Assembly (NCBI RefSeq): GCF_036057275.1
Contig: NZ_CP107945.1
Span: forward strand, 3,100,001 to 3,164,000
Direction: 5' to 3'
DNA: 64,000 nucleotides
Source: Streptomyces sp. NBC_00390
GTDB taxonomy: Bacteria; Actinomycetota; Actinomycetes; Streptomycetales; Streptomycetaceae
Part shown: positions 11,383-21,331 of the stretch, in pieces
Position numbering within the stretch: position 1 is the stretch's first letter
How the letters are laid out: each line of letters opens with the position of its first letter
Notes under the pieces: model-generated
Database searches by the model: none
The model's input: only the letters and a program-made list of their open reading frames with translations
Told to the model about the DNA's origin: nothing
Translations under genes and position numbers: made by a program

Positions 11383-12777
11383 ATGAGCGACGCGAACGGG
11401 TTCCGGATCGAGCACGACTCCATGGGCGAGGTGCGGGTCCCGGCCCACGCCAAGTGGCGCGCACAGACACAGCGGGCCGTGGAGAACTTCCCCGTCTCGG
11501 GGCAGCGCCTGGAGCGTTCGCACATCGCTGCCCTGGCCCGTGTCAAGGCGGCCGCCGCCAAGGTCAACGCCCAACTGGGCGTGCTCGACAAGGACATCGC
11601 CGACGCCGTCGTCGATGCGGCCGACGAGGTGGCCGAGGGCCGCTGGGACGAGCACTTCCCGGTGGACGTCTTCCAGACCGGCTCCGGCACCTCGTCGAAC
11701 ATGAACGCCAACGAGGTCATCGCGACGCTCGCCACCGAGCGGCTCGGCCGCGAGGTGCACCCGAACGATCACGTCAATGCCTCGCAGTCGTCCAACGACG
11801 TCTTCCCCTCCTCCATCCACATCGCGGCGACGGCGGCCGTGACCGGCGATCTGATCCCGGCGCTGGAGCATCTGGCGGCCGCGCTGGAGCGCAAGGCGGC
11901 CCAGTTCGCGGCGGTCGTGAAATCCGGCCGTACGCATCTGATGGACGCCACCCCCGTCACCCTCGGCCAGGAGTTCGGCGGCTACGCGGCCCAGGTCCGG
12001 TACGGGATCGAGCGGCTGAAGTCGTCCCTGCCCCGGCTCGCCGAACTCCCTCTCGGCGGTACCGCGGTGGGCACCGGCATCAACACCCCGCCCGGTTTCG
12101 CGGCCGCGGTCATCGCCGAGGTGGCGCGCACGACCGGGCTGCCCCTGACCGAGGCCCGGGACCACTTCGAGGCCCAGGGCGCACGCGACGGCCTGGTGGA
12201 GGCGTCCGGCCAGCTGCGCACGGTCGCCGTCTCGCTGACCAAGATCGCCAATGACCTGCGCTGGATGGCGTCCGGCCCGCGCACCGGCCTCGCCGAGATC
12301 AATCTGCCCGATCTGCAGCCCGGCTCCTCGATCATGCCCGGCAAGGTGAACCCGGTGATCCCCGAGGCCGTCCTGATGGTGACGGCTCAGGTGACCGGCA
12401 ACGACGCCACGGTCGCGGCGGCCGGTGCGGCCGGGAACTTCGAGCTGAACGCGATGCTTCCGGTGATCGCCAAGAATGTGCTGGAGTCCGTCCGGCTGCT
12501 GGCGAACGCCTCGCGTCTGCTGTCCGACCGCACCGTCGACGGCATCACGGCCAACGCCGAGCGTGCCCGTGAGTACGCGGAGTCCTCGCCGTCGGTCGTC
12601 ACCCCGCTCAACAAGTACATCGGCTACGAGGAGGCGGCGAAGGTCGCCAAGAAGTCGCTCGCGGAACGGAAGACGATCCGGGAGGTCGTCCTCGAGTCCG
12701 GCTATGTGGAGCGTGGAGCGCTGACCCTGGAACAGCTGGACGCGGCGCTGGACGTGCTGCGCATGACGCATCCCTGA
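11383..12777 (+). CDS. fumC: Fumarate hydratase, class II
   Basis: Oxygen-stable homotetrameric fumarase of the TCA cycle. 464 residues, the normal length. The superfamily signature [15 protein letters not shown], the substrate motifs [16 protein letters not shown] and [15 protein letters not shown], and [13 protein letters not shown] are all present. The start ATG at 11383 has GGGAGG at a good distance. It is divergent from the secreted hydrolase. Together with the class I enzyme at 7999-9666 it gives redundancy that may track oxygen or iron supply; no shared regulatory site was recognised. Confidence 0.96.
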   Translation: MSDANGFRIEHDSMGEVRVPAHAKWRAQTQRAVENFPVSGQRLERSHIAALARVKAAAAKVNAQLGVLDKDIADAVVDAADEVAEGRWDEHFPVDVFQTGSGTSSNMNANEVIATLATERLGREVHPNDHVNASQSSNDVFPSSIHIAATAAVTGDLIPALEHLAAALERKAAQFAAVVKSGRTHLMDATPVTLGQEFGGYAAQVRYGIERLKSSLPRLAELPLGGTAVGTGINTPPGFAAAVIAEVARTTGLPLTEARDHFEAQGARDGLVEASGQLRTVAVSLTKIANDLRWMASGPRTGLAEINLPDLQPGSSIMPGKVNPVIPEAVLMVTAQVTGNDATVAAAGAAGNFELNAMLPVIAKNVLESVRLLANASRLLSDRTVDGITANAERAREYAESSPSVVTPLNKYIGYEEAAKVAKKSLAERKTIREVVLESGYVERGALTLEQLDAALDVLRMTHP

Positions 12778-12846
12778 GCCTCGGCCGCACGGATCCCGTG
12801 ACGTGGGTCGCAGCGGGTCGAGGGGCCCTACACCTAGGATCTGCGC

Positions 12847-13524
12847 ATGACAGGCACGGAACGCTTCGCACGCTGGACGGCAGGGGACCACATCCTCTGG
12901 CGTTACCGCGGCCATGCCCCGGACCTGGAAGGCCGCGCCCTGACCATCTGCCGCCCCGTGACCGTCGTGAAGGACACCGCCGACGTGCTGGCGGTGTGGA
13001 TGGCCCCGGGGACGGAGTGCGTGAAGCCGGTGCTCGCCGACGGCACCCCGGTGCACGAGGAGCCGCTCGCCACCCGCTACACGGCGCCGCGCACGACCAC
13101 CCGGGACCGCTGGTTCGGTACGGGCGTCCTCAAGCTGGCCCGCCCGGGTGACCCGTGGTCGGTGTGGCTGTTCTGGGAGCCGGGCTGGCGGTTCAAGAGC
13201 TGGTACGTCAACCTCGAGGAGCCTCGTACCCGGTGGGCGGGCGGTATCGACTCCGAGGACCACTTCCTCGACATCTCGGTCTACCCGGACCGCAGCTGGC
13301 TGTGGCGGGACGAGGACGAGTTCGCGCAGGCCCAGCAGGTCGGCCTGTTGGACGCGGCCAAGGCCGAACGGGTACGGGAGGCGGGCCGTGCGGCCGTCGC
13401 GGCCATCGGGTCCTGGACGGCCCCGTTCTGCGACGGCTGGGAGCACTGGCGCCCGGACCCGTCCTGGCCGGTCCCCCACCTCCCGGCGGACTGGGACCGG
13501 ACCCCGGCCCGGCTCGCTTCCTGA
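12847..13524 (+). CDS. DUF402 protein, FomD-like nucleotidyl hydrolase candidate
   Basis: 225 residues with the DUF402 core WLFWEPGWRFKSWYVNLEEP and DSEDHFLDISVYPDRSWLWRDEDEF, whose acidic residues bind metal in the family. The characterised member FomD hydrolyses a CMP-phosphonate in fosfomycin biosynthesis, and others act on nucleoside diphosphates. No phosphonate genes are seen here, so this is probably a housekeeping DUF402 protein with unknown substrate. The ATG at 12847 follows fumC by about 70 bases on the same strand. It could be cotranscribed with fumC, but no functional link is evident. Confidence 0.8.
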   Translation: MTGTERFARWTAGDHILWRYRGHAPDLEGRALTICRPVTVVKDTADVLAVWMAPGTECVKPVLADGTPVHEEPLATRYTAPRTTTRDRWFGTGVLKLARPGDPWSVWLFWEPGWRFKSWYVNLEEPRTRWAGGIDSEDHFLDISVYPDRSWLWRDEDEFAQAQQVGLLDAAKAERVREAGRAAVAAIGSWTAPFCDGWEHWRPDPSWPVPHLPADWDRTPARLAS

Positions 13525-13876
13525 TCCGGCCGCGCGGCACACCGCGTCCGGCCGGGCGCGCCGCGCCGGGCGGCGGAAGTGAAGTGGCTGATTCCCGTTG
13601 GGGAACACGCTCCGGCGCATATGACGTCGTGAGACTCTTGATGCGCCCCCTGGGGTCAAACGTAGGATCGTCGTCCGCAAGGCTGCGCCGGACGAGGGAG
13701 CACTGAGCGCAGGGAACTGACCGACCGTAAGTCACAACGAACGATCACGAGTCTCAAACTGGGGGTGGAGCTGTGCCGGATGCCCGCCACCCTGTCGTGG
13801 CTGCCCGCAGAGCGGGTATACCGCCCCACGAGGCGGTTGCATCGCCCAACCGGCCCGGACGGACGGAATCCCACGC
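13525..13876. other. Gene-free interval before the SpoIIE-type phosphatase
   Basis: 352 bases with no convincing coding sequence. It probably holds the terminator of the DUF402 gene and the promoter of the phosphatase gene. A run of lower GC around 13700-13760 is the most promoter-like part. No clear operator palindrome was found. Confidence 0.5.
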
Positions 13877-15790
13877 GTGACGGAGCATCCCACCTCCCAC
13901 GAAGGCCGGCAGCCCCTGGCTGCCCGGTCCCAGGAACGCACCCGGCCTCGGGTCCAGGCGCCCGCGGCCGCGGCTGCCGCTGCCGCGGCCACGCCCTCGG
14001 GGCCGCCGCCGCAGCCGCGTGCGGGACAGGTACAGCCCCAGGTGCAGGCACAGGCACCCGCGCCGGACATCGCGGGGACCGCGCGCCGCGAGGGTGACCG
14101 GCTGCGGTTCGTCGGGGCCGCCACCCGGCGGATCGCGCGCGGGATCGACCTGGACGAGATCGTGCTCGGGCTGTGCCGGGCGACCGTGCCGACGTTCTCG
14201 GACGCGATCCTCGTCTATCTGCGCGATCCCCTGCCCGTCGGCGACGAACGCCCCGTGTCACCGTTCGTGCTGCGGCTGCGCCGCACCGACCGGCTCCGTT
14301 TAAGCGGTGAGGACGCGGATCAGGCCGTGGGATCCGCCCTGCCGGTCCTCGATTCCCAGCACGAGGTCGCCCCGGCCGCCGAGCTGTGCGAGGTGCGTTC
14401 CGGCGGAGCCCTGTCCGAGGTGCTGCGCGGGGTGCGTCCCGTCTTCGGCGACTCGGCCGCCGCCCGGGCGGCGCTGCCCGAGCTGCTCGGCGACGGCCGG
14501 TCCGTACCCCTGGGCCACCGGGCCATACTGGCCCCGCTGCGCGGGCGTCGGCGTGTCATCGGTGCCGCCGTGTTCCTGCGCCGTCCCGACCGGCCCGCCT
14601 TCGAGCCCAACGACCTGCTGGTCGCCGCCCAGTTGGCGACGCACACCGCGCTCGGCATCGACAAGGCCGTGCTGTACGGCCGCGAGGCGTACATCGCCGA
14701 CGAGCTGCAGCGCACCATGCTGCCCGACTCGCTCCCCCAGCCGACCGGTGTCCGGCTCGCCTCGCGCTATCTGCCGGCCGCCGAGACCGCCCGGGTCGGC
14801 GGTGACTGGTACGACGCCATCCCGCTGCCGGGCAGCCGCGTCGCACTGGTCGTCGGCGATGTCATGGGCCACTCGATGACCTCCGCGGCGATCATGGGCC
14901 AGCTGCGCACCACCGCGCAGACCCTGGCCGGGCTGGATCTGCCGCCCCAGGAGGTGCTGCACCACCTGGACGAGCAGGCCCAGCGGCTCGGCACCGACCG
15001 GATGGCGACCTGCCTGTACGCGGTCTACGACCCGGTCTCGCACCGCATCACCATCGCCAACGCCGGTCATCCGCCGCCGGTCCTGCTGCACCTGGGCGGA
15101 CGGGCCGAGGTGCTGCGGGTGCCGCCCGGCGCGCCCATCGGCGTCGGCGGGGTGGACTTCGAGGCGGTGGAGCTCGACGCCCCGGCCGGAGCCACGCTCC
15201 TGCTGTACACGGACGGCCTGGTGGAGTCACGGCTGCGCGATGTGTGGACGGGGATCGAGCAGCTGCGGGAGCGGCTCGCCGCCACCGCCCAGCTGACCGG
15301 CCCGGACCACTCGCCGCCGCTGGAGGCCCTCTGCGACGACGTGCTGGACATGCTCGGCCCCGGCGACCGGGACGACGACATCGCGCTGCTCGCGGCCCGT
15401 TTCGACGGGATCGCGCCGAGTGATGTCGCCTACTGGTTCCTGGAGCCGGAGGACGCGGCACCGGGCCGGGCGCGCAGGCTGGCCCGTCGTGCGCTGGCCC
15501 GCTGGGGTATGGAGGAGCTGAGCGACTCGGTGGAGCTGCTCGTCAGCGAGGTGGTGACCAATGCCGTTCGGTACGCCGAGCGGCCGGTGACGCTGCGGCT
15601 CCTGCGGACGGACGTGCTGCGCTGCGAGGTCGGTGACGACTCTCCGCAGCTGCCCAGGCAGCGGCGGGCGCGGGACACCGACGAGGGCGGTCGCGGGCTG
15701 TTCCTGGTGAACCGGCTGGCAAGGCGGTGGGGGGCGACCCGGCTGTCCACCGGCAAGGTGGTGTGGTTCGAGCTGCCTACCCGTACGTAA
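13877..15790 (+). CDS. GAF-SpoIIE phosphatase-HATPase (RsbW-like) signalling protein with a TTA codon
   Basis: 637-residue PP2C-type phosphatase of the partner-switching kind that controls sigma factors by acting on anti-anti-sigma proteins. Order: an Ala/Pro/Gln-rich disordered N-terminus (1-70), a GAF-like sensor (about 80-270), a SpoIIE PP2C domain (about 285-480) and a HATPase_c domain (about 500-635). The phosphatase shows [43 protein letters not shown] and [11 protein letters not shown]. The HATPase shows [19 protein letters not shown] [15 protein letters not shown] and [13 protein letters not shown]. The start is the GTG at 13877. Codon 142 is TTA (14300-14302), the only in-frame TTA noticed in this window, which in Streptomyces makes translation depend on the bldA tRNA. 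That suggests expression tied to development. Its partner STAS protein is not in the window. Confidence 0.9.
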   Translation: MTEHPTSHEGRQPLAARSQERTRPRVQAPAAAAAAAAATPSGPPPQPRAGQVQPQVQAQAPAPDIAGTARREGDRLRFVGAATRRIARGIDLDEIVLGLCRATVPTFSDAILVYLRDPLPVGDERPVSPFVLRLRRTDRLRLSGEDADQAVGSALPVLDSQHEVAPAAELCEVRSGGALSEVLRGVRPVFGDSAAARAALPELLGDGRSVPLGHRAILAPLRGRRRVIGAAVFLRRPDRPAFEPNDLLVAAQLATHTALGIDKAVLYGREAYIADELQRTMLPDSLPQPTGVRLASRYLPAAETARVGGDWYDAIPLPGSRVALVVGDVMGHSMTSAAIMGQLRTTAQTLAGLDLPPQEVLHHLDEQAQRLGTDRMATCLYAVYDPVSHRITIANAGHPPPVLLHLGGRAEVLRVPPGAPIGVGGVDFEAVELDAPAGATLLLYTDGLVESRLRDVWTGIEQLRERLAATAQLTGPDHSPPLEALCDDVLDMLGPGDRDDDIALLAARFDGIAPSDVAYWFLEPEDAAPGRARRLARRALARWGMEELSDSVELLVSEVVTNAVRYAERPVTLRLLRTDVLRCEVGDDSPQLPRQRRARDTDEGGRGLFLVNRLARRWGATRLSTGKVVWFELPTRT

Positions 15791-15897
15791 CAAAGTTCTG
15801 GAATCCACCCAAATGTTGCCGACGTCGCATCGTCGGAGTTCACTGGGGCAGACGTCCGAAGCGACCAGAATTCCCTCAGAACGACGGGAGGACGCTT

Positions 15898-17361
15898 GTG
15901 ACCGAGTCACCCCCCAGGACTCCGTACACGACGAACAACGCCGGCGTCCCGGTGGAGAGCGACGAGCATTCGCTCACCGTGGGTTCCGACGGTCCGATCC
16001 TGCTCCAGGACCACTATCTGATCGAGAAAATGGCCCAGTTCAACCGTGAACGGGTTCCCGAGCGGGTGGTGCACGCCAAGGGGGCGGGTGCGTACGGCAT
16101 CTTCGAAGTCATCAATGATGTAAGCCAGTTCACCAGGGCCGACCTCTTCCAGCCGGGCAGGCGCACCGAGATGCTGGCCCGCTTCTCGACGGTCGCCGGT
16201 GAACAGGGCTCCCCAGACACCTGGCGCGACCCGCGTGGCTTCGCGCTGAAGTTCTACACCGAGCACGGCAACTACGACCTGGTCGGCAACAACACGCCGG
16301 TCTTCTTCGTACGCGACACCATCAAGTTCCAGGACTTCATCCGGTCCCAGAAGCGGCATCCGGCCACCGGGCTGCGGAGCAACGACATGCAGTGGGACTT
16401 CTGGACGCTGTCCCCCGAGTCCGCGCACATGGTGACGTGGCTGATGGGCGACCGCGGCATCCCGAAGACCTACCGCCATATGAACGGCTACGGCTCCCAC
16501 ACCTATATGTGGATCAACGGCGGCGGCGAGCGGTTCTGGGTGAAGTACCACTTCAAGACCGACCAGGGCATCGACTTCCTCACCCAGGCCGAGGCGGACG
16601 AGCTGGCCGGCGCGGACGCGGACAAGCACCGCCGCGATCTGTGGGAGTCGATCGAGTCCGGGAACGCGCCGTCGTGGACCCTCAAGGTCCAGATCATGCC
16701 GTTCGAGGACGCGGCCGACTACCGCTTCAACCCGTTCGACCTGACCAAGGTGTGGCCGCACGGCGACTACCCCCTGATCGACGTGGGCCGGATGACGCTC
16801 GACAAGAACCCTGAGGACTACTTCATCCACATCGAGCAGGCCGCCTTCGAACCATCGAACATGGTGCCCGGCATCGGACCATCGCCGGACAAGATGCTGC
16901 TCGGGCGGCTGTTCTCCTACCCGGACACGCACCGGTACCGGATCGGGCCGAACTACGCCCAGCTGCCGCCCAACAGGGCGCGATCGCAGGTGAATTCGTA
17001 CGCCAAGGACGGCCCGATGCGCTACGAGCCGGCGAACGCGGCCAGGCCCTACGCCCCGAACTCGTACGGCGGGCCGGCGGCCGACTTCCAGCAGTTCGGC
17101 GACCCGGCGGGCTGGGCGGCCGCCGGCGAGCTGGTGCGCGAGGCGTACAAACTGCATGCCGAGGACGACGACTGGGGCCAGCCGGGCACGATGGTCCGCA
17201 AGGTTCTGGACGACGCGGCCCGTGAGCGGCTGGTGTCGAACGTCGGCGGGCATCTGCTCGAAGGGGTCACCAAACCGGTGCTGGACCGGGCGCTGGAGTA
17301 CTGGCGCACCATCGACAAGGACATCGGCGACCGGATCGCCAAGAAGGTGAACGGCGGCTGA
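15898..17361 (+). CDS. katA: Monofunctional haem catalase
   Basis: Decomposes hydrogen peroxide in the cytoplasm. 487 residues, a clade-3-like small-subunit catalase. The distal His is in [13 protein letters not shown], the Asn in [16 protein letters not shown], and the proximal haem Tyr in [15 protein letters not shown]. The GTG at 15898 has GGGAGG seven bases upstream; the frame remains open further 5' but without a ribosome site. No furA/catR regulator is adjacent. The oxyR-ahpCD cluster lies 7 kb away, so peroxide defence is loosely grouped. A 19-bp perfect hairpin follows the stop. Confidence 0.95.
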   Translation: MTESPPRTPYTTNNAGVPVESDEHSLTVGSDGPILLQDHYLIEKMAQFNRERVPERVVHAKGAGAYGIFEVINDVSQFTRADLFQPGRRTEMLARFSTVAGEQGSPDTWRDPRGFALKFYTEHGNYDLVGNNTPVFFVRDTIKFQDFIRSQKRHPATGLRSNDMQWDFWTLSPESAHMVTWLMGDRGIPKTYRHMNGYGSHTYMWINGGGERFWVKYHFKTDQGIDFLTQAEADELAGADADKHRRDLWESIESGNAPSWTLKVQIMPFEDAADYRFNPFDLTKVWPHGDYPLIDVGRMTLDKNPEDYFIHIEQAAFEPSNMVPGIGPSPDKMLLGRLFSYPDTHRYRIGPNYAQLPPNRARSQVNSYAKDGPMRYEPANAARPYAPNSYGGPAADFQQFGDPAGWAAAGELVREAYKLHAEDDDWGQPGTMVRKVLDDAARERLVSNVGGHLLEGVTKPVLDRALEYWRTIDKDIGDRIAKKVNGG

Positions 17362-17366
17362 CCAGG

Positions 17367-17408
17367 CACAGGAAGGGCCCGGCGCGAATGCGCCGGGCCC
17401 TTCCTGTG
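17367..17408. terminator. Bidirectional hairpin terminator
   Basis: A 19-bp perfect stem (CACAGGAAGGGCCCGGCGC and its complement) with the loop GAAT. It separates the catalase from the convergent penicillin-binding protein. Confidence 0.92.
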
Positions 17409-17427
17409 GCCGAGACGGGCAGGCCTA

Positions 17428-19785
17428 CTACGGCTGTTTGGGCGGCCGGACGCCACCGTTCGTCGTGCCGGTCGTGGTGCCGCTCGTCGTACCGCCGGTG
17501 TCGGTGCCCCCGGTGTCGGTGCCCCCGGTGTCCGTACCGCCGGTGTCGGTACCGCCCGTGTCGGTACCGCCGGTGTCCGTACCGCCGGTGTCCGTACCGC
17601 CGGTGTCCGTACCGCCGGTGTCCGTACCGCCGGTGTCCGTACCGCCCGTGTCGGTACCGCCCGTGTCCGTACCGCCGGTGTCGGTGCCACCCGTGTCCGT
17701 ACCGCCCGTGTCCGTACCGGGCGACTGCGTCGGGTCGGGGCTCTCGGTCTCCTCGGTCTCGGTCTCGGACTGGGCCGGGTCCGGGTCCGGGTCGGGGCTT
17801 GCGCTCTCCGCGACCTCCAGGTCGAACTGCGCGTCGGAGCCGCCGTTCAGCGCGCCGAGCGTGTAGTCCGCCCAGATCCTGGCCGGGAAGCCACCGCCGT
17901 TGGCGCGGCCGGAGTTGGCGGTGCCGGTCAGCGTGACCTGCCCCCCGCCCTCCTTCGGTGACTCGCCGAACAGCGCGACGACCGTGGTCAGTTCGGGTGT
18001 GTATCCCGCGAACCAGGCCGACTTGTTGTTCTCCGACGTGCCGGTCTTGCCCGCCGCCTGGTAGGCGCTCGTGTTGGCGGCCTGGCCTGAGCCGTACTTC
18101 ACCACGCCGGTCAGCCCCGCGGTCACGGTGTCGGCCGCCTCACGGCTGATCACGCGGTCGCCGATCGGGTCCGCCAGCTCGAGCCGGCGGTCCTTGTGCT
18201 CGGCCTTGGCCACGATCGTCGGGGTGACCTTCTTGCCGTGGTTGTCGAGCGTCGCGTACACGCCGGCCATGTCCCAGGTCGAGGCGCCCATCGTGCCCAG
18301 GGTGATGGCGGGACGCTCGGGGAAGCCGTCGCCGTCCTTCATCCCGAGGTCGAGTGCGGTCTTCTTCGCATCGGCCGGGCCGACGTCGACGATCATCTGG
18401 GCGAAGACCGAGTTGATCGACTTGTTGAGGGCCTGCTGGACCGTGACCGGGCCGTAGCTGCGGTTGTCCTCGTTCTCCGGGCTGAACGGGGTGTCGCTGC
18501 CGACCACCGGGCGCTTGCTGGTGCCGTCGTAGACCGTGTTGAGGCCGATCGGCCGGCCCTCCTGCGTCAAGGATTCGTTCTCGAGCGCGGAGGCGAACAC
18601 GATCGGCTTGAACGTCGAGGCGGGCTGGTAGTCGGAGCGGGTGGCGTTGGAGAGCCAGTGCTTGGTGGCGTCCACGCCGCCGTACAGGGCGACGACCTTG
18701 CCCGTCTTGGGGTCGACCGAGGTGGCGCCGGCCTGCACCGTGGCGTCGGTCTTGTTGTTCTTGCGGTCCAGCTGGTCCTCGAGCTGGCCCTCGACTGCCT
18801 TCTCCAGTGCCTTCTGGCGCTTGGAGTCGATGTTGAGGGTGATCGTCCAGCCGCCGGCCTGCAGGTCCTCCTCGTTCAGGCCCTGCCGGGCCAGCTCACG
18901 GTTGGCGGCCTCGACGAGGTAGCCGGTCTGGCCCTCCATGCCGGGGGCGGCCTTCGGCGCCTTGGGGGCGGGGAACTTCAGACCCGCGCGCTTGCCCTGG
19001 TCGAGCCACTCCTCCTCGACCATGTTGTCGAGGACGTAGTTCCAGCGCTCCGTCACCAGCTTCCTGCCGGTGTCGGAGGCGACCGCCCAGTCGTACTGGC
19101 TGGGGGCCTGGAGGACAGCTGCCAGGTACGCGCCCTGGGCGACATTCAGGTCGGCCGCGTCGACGCCGTAGTACGCCTGGGCCGCGGCCTGGATGCCGTA
19201 GGCACCCCGGCCGTAGTAGCTGGTGTTGATGTACCCGGCGAGGATCTCGTTCTTGCTCTTCTTCTGATCCACCTTCAGCGAGATCACCAGCTCCTTGAGC
19301 TTGCGGGTGACCGTCTGGTCCTGGTTCAGGTAGTAGTTCTTGACGTATTGCTGGGTGATGGTCGAGCCACCCTGCTTGCCCTTGCCGCTGAGCGTGTTCA
19401 TCAGGCCGCGCGCGGTGCCCTTGAAGTCGACACCGGAGTCCTGGAAGAAGCCCTTGTTCTCGGCCGCGACGAAGGTGTACTTGACTTCCTCCGGAATCTT
19501 CTCGAGCCCGACGATCTCACGGTTGACCTCGCCGTCGCGGGTGAGGATCTTGCCGTCGCTGAACTTGTAGATGTTGCTCTGCTTCTCGGCCTGCTTGTTC
19601 GGATTGGGCACCGGGACCAGCAGATAGATCACGAAGAACGCGCCCATCACCAGCAGGCAGATCCCGAAGAAGGTGCCGAGCAGCTTCCTCCAGGTGAAGA
19701 ACCGGCGTATGCCCGTGGGCCCCGCCTTTCCCGCCCGGCGCGCACCGCGCTGCCGGGCCGCCTGTCGCGCTTCCGCTCGGCCCAT
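17428..19785 (-). CDS. Class A penicillin-binding protein with glycine/threonine repeat tail
   Basis: 785-residue bifunctional peptidoglycan synthase. A basic cytoplasmic N-terminus and one membrane anchor (about 34-57) precede a GT51 glycosyltransferase domain. That domain has AAENKGFF (Glu109 region) and KGKQGGSTITQQYVKN. The transpeptidase domain has SxxK at STFK (Ser390), SIN at 456-458 and KTGTSENN from Lys580. The tail from about 655 is acidic and Pro-rich, then carries fifteen GGTDT pentapeptides and ends TNGGVRPPKQP. The usual EDRxF glycosyltransferase motif appears here as AENKGFF, as in many actinobacterial members. The repeat tail probably extends into the wall. The start at 19785 is an ATG (MGRAEARQ). 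Confidence 0.94.
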   Translation of the reverse strand: MGRAEARQAARQRGARRAGKAGPTGIRRFFTWRKLLGTFFGICLLVMGAFFVIYLLVPVPNPNKQAEKQSNIYKFSDGKILTRDGEVNREIVGLEKIPEEVKYTFVAAENKGFFQDSGVDFKGTARGLMNTLSGKGKQGGSTITQQYVKNYYLNQDQTVTRKLKELVISLKVDQKKSKNEILAGYINTSYYGRGAYGIQAAAQAYYGVDAADLNVAQGAYLAAVLQAPSQYDWAVASDTGRKLVTERWNYVLDNMVEEEWLDQGKRAGLKFPAPKAPKAAPGMEGQTGYLVEAANRELARQGLNEEDLQAGGWTITLNIDSKRQKALEKAVEGQLEDQLDRKNNKTDATVQAGATSVDPKTGKVVALYGGVDATKHWLSNATRSDYQPASTFKPIVFASALENESLTQEGRPIGLNTVYDGTSKRPVVGSDTPFSPENEDNRSYGPVTVQQALNKSINSVFAQMIVDVGPADAKKTALDLGMKDGDGFPERPAITLGTMGASTWDMAGVYATLDNHGKKVTPTIVAKAEHKDRRLELADPIGDRVISREAADTVTAGLTGVVKYGSGQAANTSAYQAAGKTGTSENNKSAWFAGYTPELTTVVALFGESPKEGGGQVTLTGTANSGRANGGGFPARIWADYTLGALNGGSDAQFDLEVAESASPDPDPDPAQSETETEETESPDPTQSPGTDTGGTDTGGTDTGGTDTGGTDTGGTDTGGTDTGGTDTGGTDTGGTDTGGTDTGGTDTGGTDTGGTDTGGTDTGGTTSGTTTGTTNGGVRPPKQP
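17494..17718. repeat. 15-bp tandem repeat, 15 copies, coding (GGTDT)n
   Basis: Fifteen consecutive copies of a 15-bp unit, on the plus strand close to GTGTCCGTACCGCCG, with silent variation (TCC/TCG, CCG/CCC). Read on the minus strand they encode GGTDT. The copies are in frame with no interruption. Such arrays expand and contract by slippage or recombination. Confidence 0.95.
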
Positions 19786-20123
19786 CGGATTCGTTGCTCC
19801 GCTCTTCGTCTCTGCGTCGGTCGCCCGTGTGTCGTGGTTCGCCGGACCTCTGCCTGGTGTCCGGAATCAGCTCAGAAAGTTAACACCGGTTACGCAGACA
19901 AAGGGGTATCGATCCATCCTTTTCCGGACGTGACAATCAGCACCCCGTCTGATGGAACCGACTCACGAGAGGTGCACAGGGTTGCGACGAGCGGGGAAGT
20001 GTTACGTCTTCGTCGGGTAGGCGCGTGGCGGCCGTGACAGGCGCCGCCCCGCCGAAAGGCCCGAGGGCCGCTATTCACACGAGGTATACACGCGATGTAT
20101 ACCTCGTGTGTAGTGTGGCGCCC
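19786..20123. other. Divergent promoter region between the PBP and padR
   Basis: 338 bases without a convincing gene. The left part is AT-richer around 19870-19920 and should hold the PBP promoter. The right end carries the padR operator (20076-20110). The short frames present lack ribosome sites and codon bias. Confidence 0.5.
20076..20110. promoter_or_regulatory. Perfect inverted repeat, PadR autoregulatory operator
   Basis: CACACGAGGTATAC, a 7-base spacer, then GTATACCTCGTGTG: perfect 14-base arms ending 13 bases before the padR ATG. The position overlaps promoter and leader, so binding would block transcription of padR and the ABC transporter. The size and GTATAC cores fit PadR-family operators. 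Confidence 0.75.
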
Positions 20124-20648
20124 ATGTCCATCGGTCACGCACTCCTCGGGCTCCTCGAATCCGGTCCACGCCACGGCTACGACCTCAAGCGCGCCTTCGA
20201 CGAACGGTTCGGCCACGACCGCCCCCTCCACTACGGGCAGGTCTACTCGACCATGTCCCGGCTGCTGAGGAACGGGCTCGTCGAGGTCGAGGGCATCGAG
20301 GCCGGCGGCGGTCCCGAGCGCAAGCGGTACGCCATCACAGACGCCGGGATCACCGATGTCGCGCAGTGGCTCGCGCAGCCGGAGAAACCTGAGCCGTATC
20401 TCCAGTCGACGCTCTACACCAAGGTCGTCCTCTCCCTGCTGACCGGCCGCGGCGCGGCCGAGATGCTCGACACCCAGCGCGCCGAGCATCTGCGGCTGAT
20501 GCGGATCCTCACCGACCGCAAGCGCCGCGGCGACCTCGCCGACCAGCTCATCTGCGACCACGCACTGTTCCATCTCGAAGCCGATCTGCGCTGGCTGGAA
20601 CTGACCGCCGCCCGGCTCGACCAGCTCGCCAAGGAGATCCACCCATGA
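20124..20648 (+). CDS. PadR-family transcriptional repressor
   Basis: 174 residues. An N-terminal winged helix (about 3-85) reads ALLGLLESGPRHGYDLKRAF and GQVYSTMSRLLRNGLVEVE, followed by a helical Vir_AS-like dimerisation domain. PadR proteins often repress a linked ABC exporter until a drug-like ligand binds. The ATG at 20124 follows the 14-bp inverted repeat. The gene overlaps the next one by ATGA, so padR and the transporter form one operon. It is expected to repress its own operon. Confidence 0.93.
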   Translation: MSIGHALLGLLESGPRHGYDLKRAFDERFGHDRPLHYGQVYSTMSRLLRNGLVEVEGIEAGGGPERKRYAITDAGITDVAQWLAQPEKPEPYLQSTLYTKVVLSLLTGRGAAEMLDTQRAEHLRLMRILTDRKRRGDLADQLICDHALFHLEADLRWLELTAARLDQLAKEIHP

Positions 20649-21331
20649 CCCCAGCCGGCTCTCTGCTCGCCGCCGTCGGCCTGCGCAAGGCCTACGGACC
20701 CACCAACGCGCTGGACGGCGCCGAGTTCTCCATCCACCCGGGCGAGGTCGTCGCCGTCATGGGCCCCTCCGGGTCCGGCAAGTCGACGCTCCTGCACTGC
20801 CTCGCCGGGATCGTCACCCCCGACGCGGGCTCCGTCACCTACGCGGGCCAGGAGCTGTCGGCGATGAACGACGCCGGGCGCAGCGCGCTGCGCCGCAGCG
20901 ACTTCGGCTTCGTGTTCCAGTTCGGGCAGCTCGTGCCCGAACTCACGTGCGTCGAGAACGTGGCGCTGCCGTTGCGGCTGAACGGCGTGAAACGCAAGGA
21001 GGCGGAGCGCACCGCGCTCACCTGGATGGAACGCCTCGAGGTCGACGACCTCGGCGCCAAGCGTCCCGGCGAGGTCTCCGGCGGCCAGGGGCAGCGCGTC
21101 GCCGTCGCCCGTTCTCTCGTCACCGGACCGCGCGTGGTGTTCGCCGACGAGCCGACCGGCGCCCTCGACTCCCTCAACGGCGAGCGCGTCATGCAGCTGC
21201 TCACCGAGGCGGCCCGGTCCAGCAGTGCCGCCGTCGTCCTTGTCACCCACGAGGCCCGGGTCGCCGCGTACTCCGACCGCGAGATCGTCGTACGCGACGG
21301 AAAGTCCCGGGACATGGAGCGCGTCGCATGA
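20645..21331 (+). CDS. ABC transporter ATP-binding protein (MacB/LolD type)
   Basis: 228-residue ATPase of an FtsX-type exporter. Walker A is GPSGSGKST, the signature motif is VSGGQGQRVAVARSL, Walker B is VVFADEPTGALD, and the switch His is in LVTHEARVA. The Q-loop is FVFQFGQLVPELT. Start ATGA overlaps padR, and the stop overlaps the permease start, so translation is coupled along the three genes. The partner is the 773-residue permease. The substrate is unknown; antibiotic or lipid export is the usual role. Confidence 0.95.
   Translation: MTPAGSLLAAVGLRKAYGPTNALDGAEFSIHPGEVVAVMGPSGSGKSTLLHCLAGIVTPDAGSVTYAGQELSAMNDAGRSALRRSDFGFVFQFGQLVPELTCVENVALPLRLNGVKRKEAERTALTWMERLEVDDLGAKRPGEVSGGQGQRVAVARSLVTGPRVVFADEPTGALDSLNGERVMQLLTEAARSSSAAVVLVTHEARVAAYSDREIVVRDGKSRDMERVA

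Noticed and set aside
12847..13524. Part of a fosfomycin or phosphonate cluster
   Set aside because: Neighbours are fumC and a signalling protein; no phosphonate genes occur nearby.
11356..13680. 774-residue minus-strand frame
   Set aside because: Antisense of fumC and the DUF402 gene; a GC-skew artefact of high-GC codon use.
17494..17718. Regular repeat array resembling a CRISPR or minisatellite locus
   Set aside because: There are no unique spacers between units and the array is in frame within the PBP gene as (GGTDT)15.
18196..20037. 613-residue plus-strand frame
   Set aside because: Antisense of the penicillin-binding protein, whose motifs are unmistakable on the other strand.
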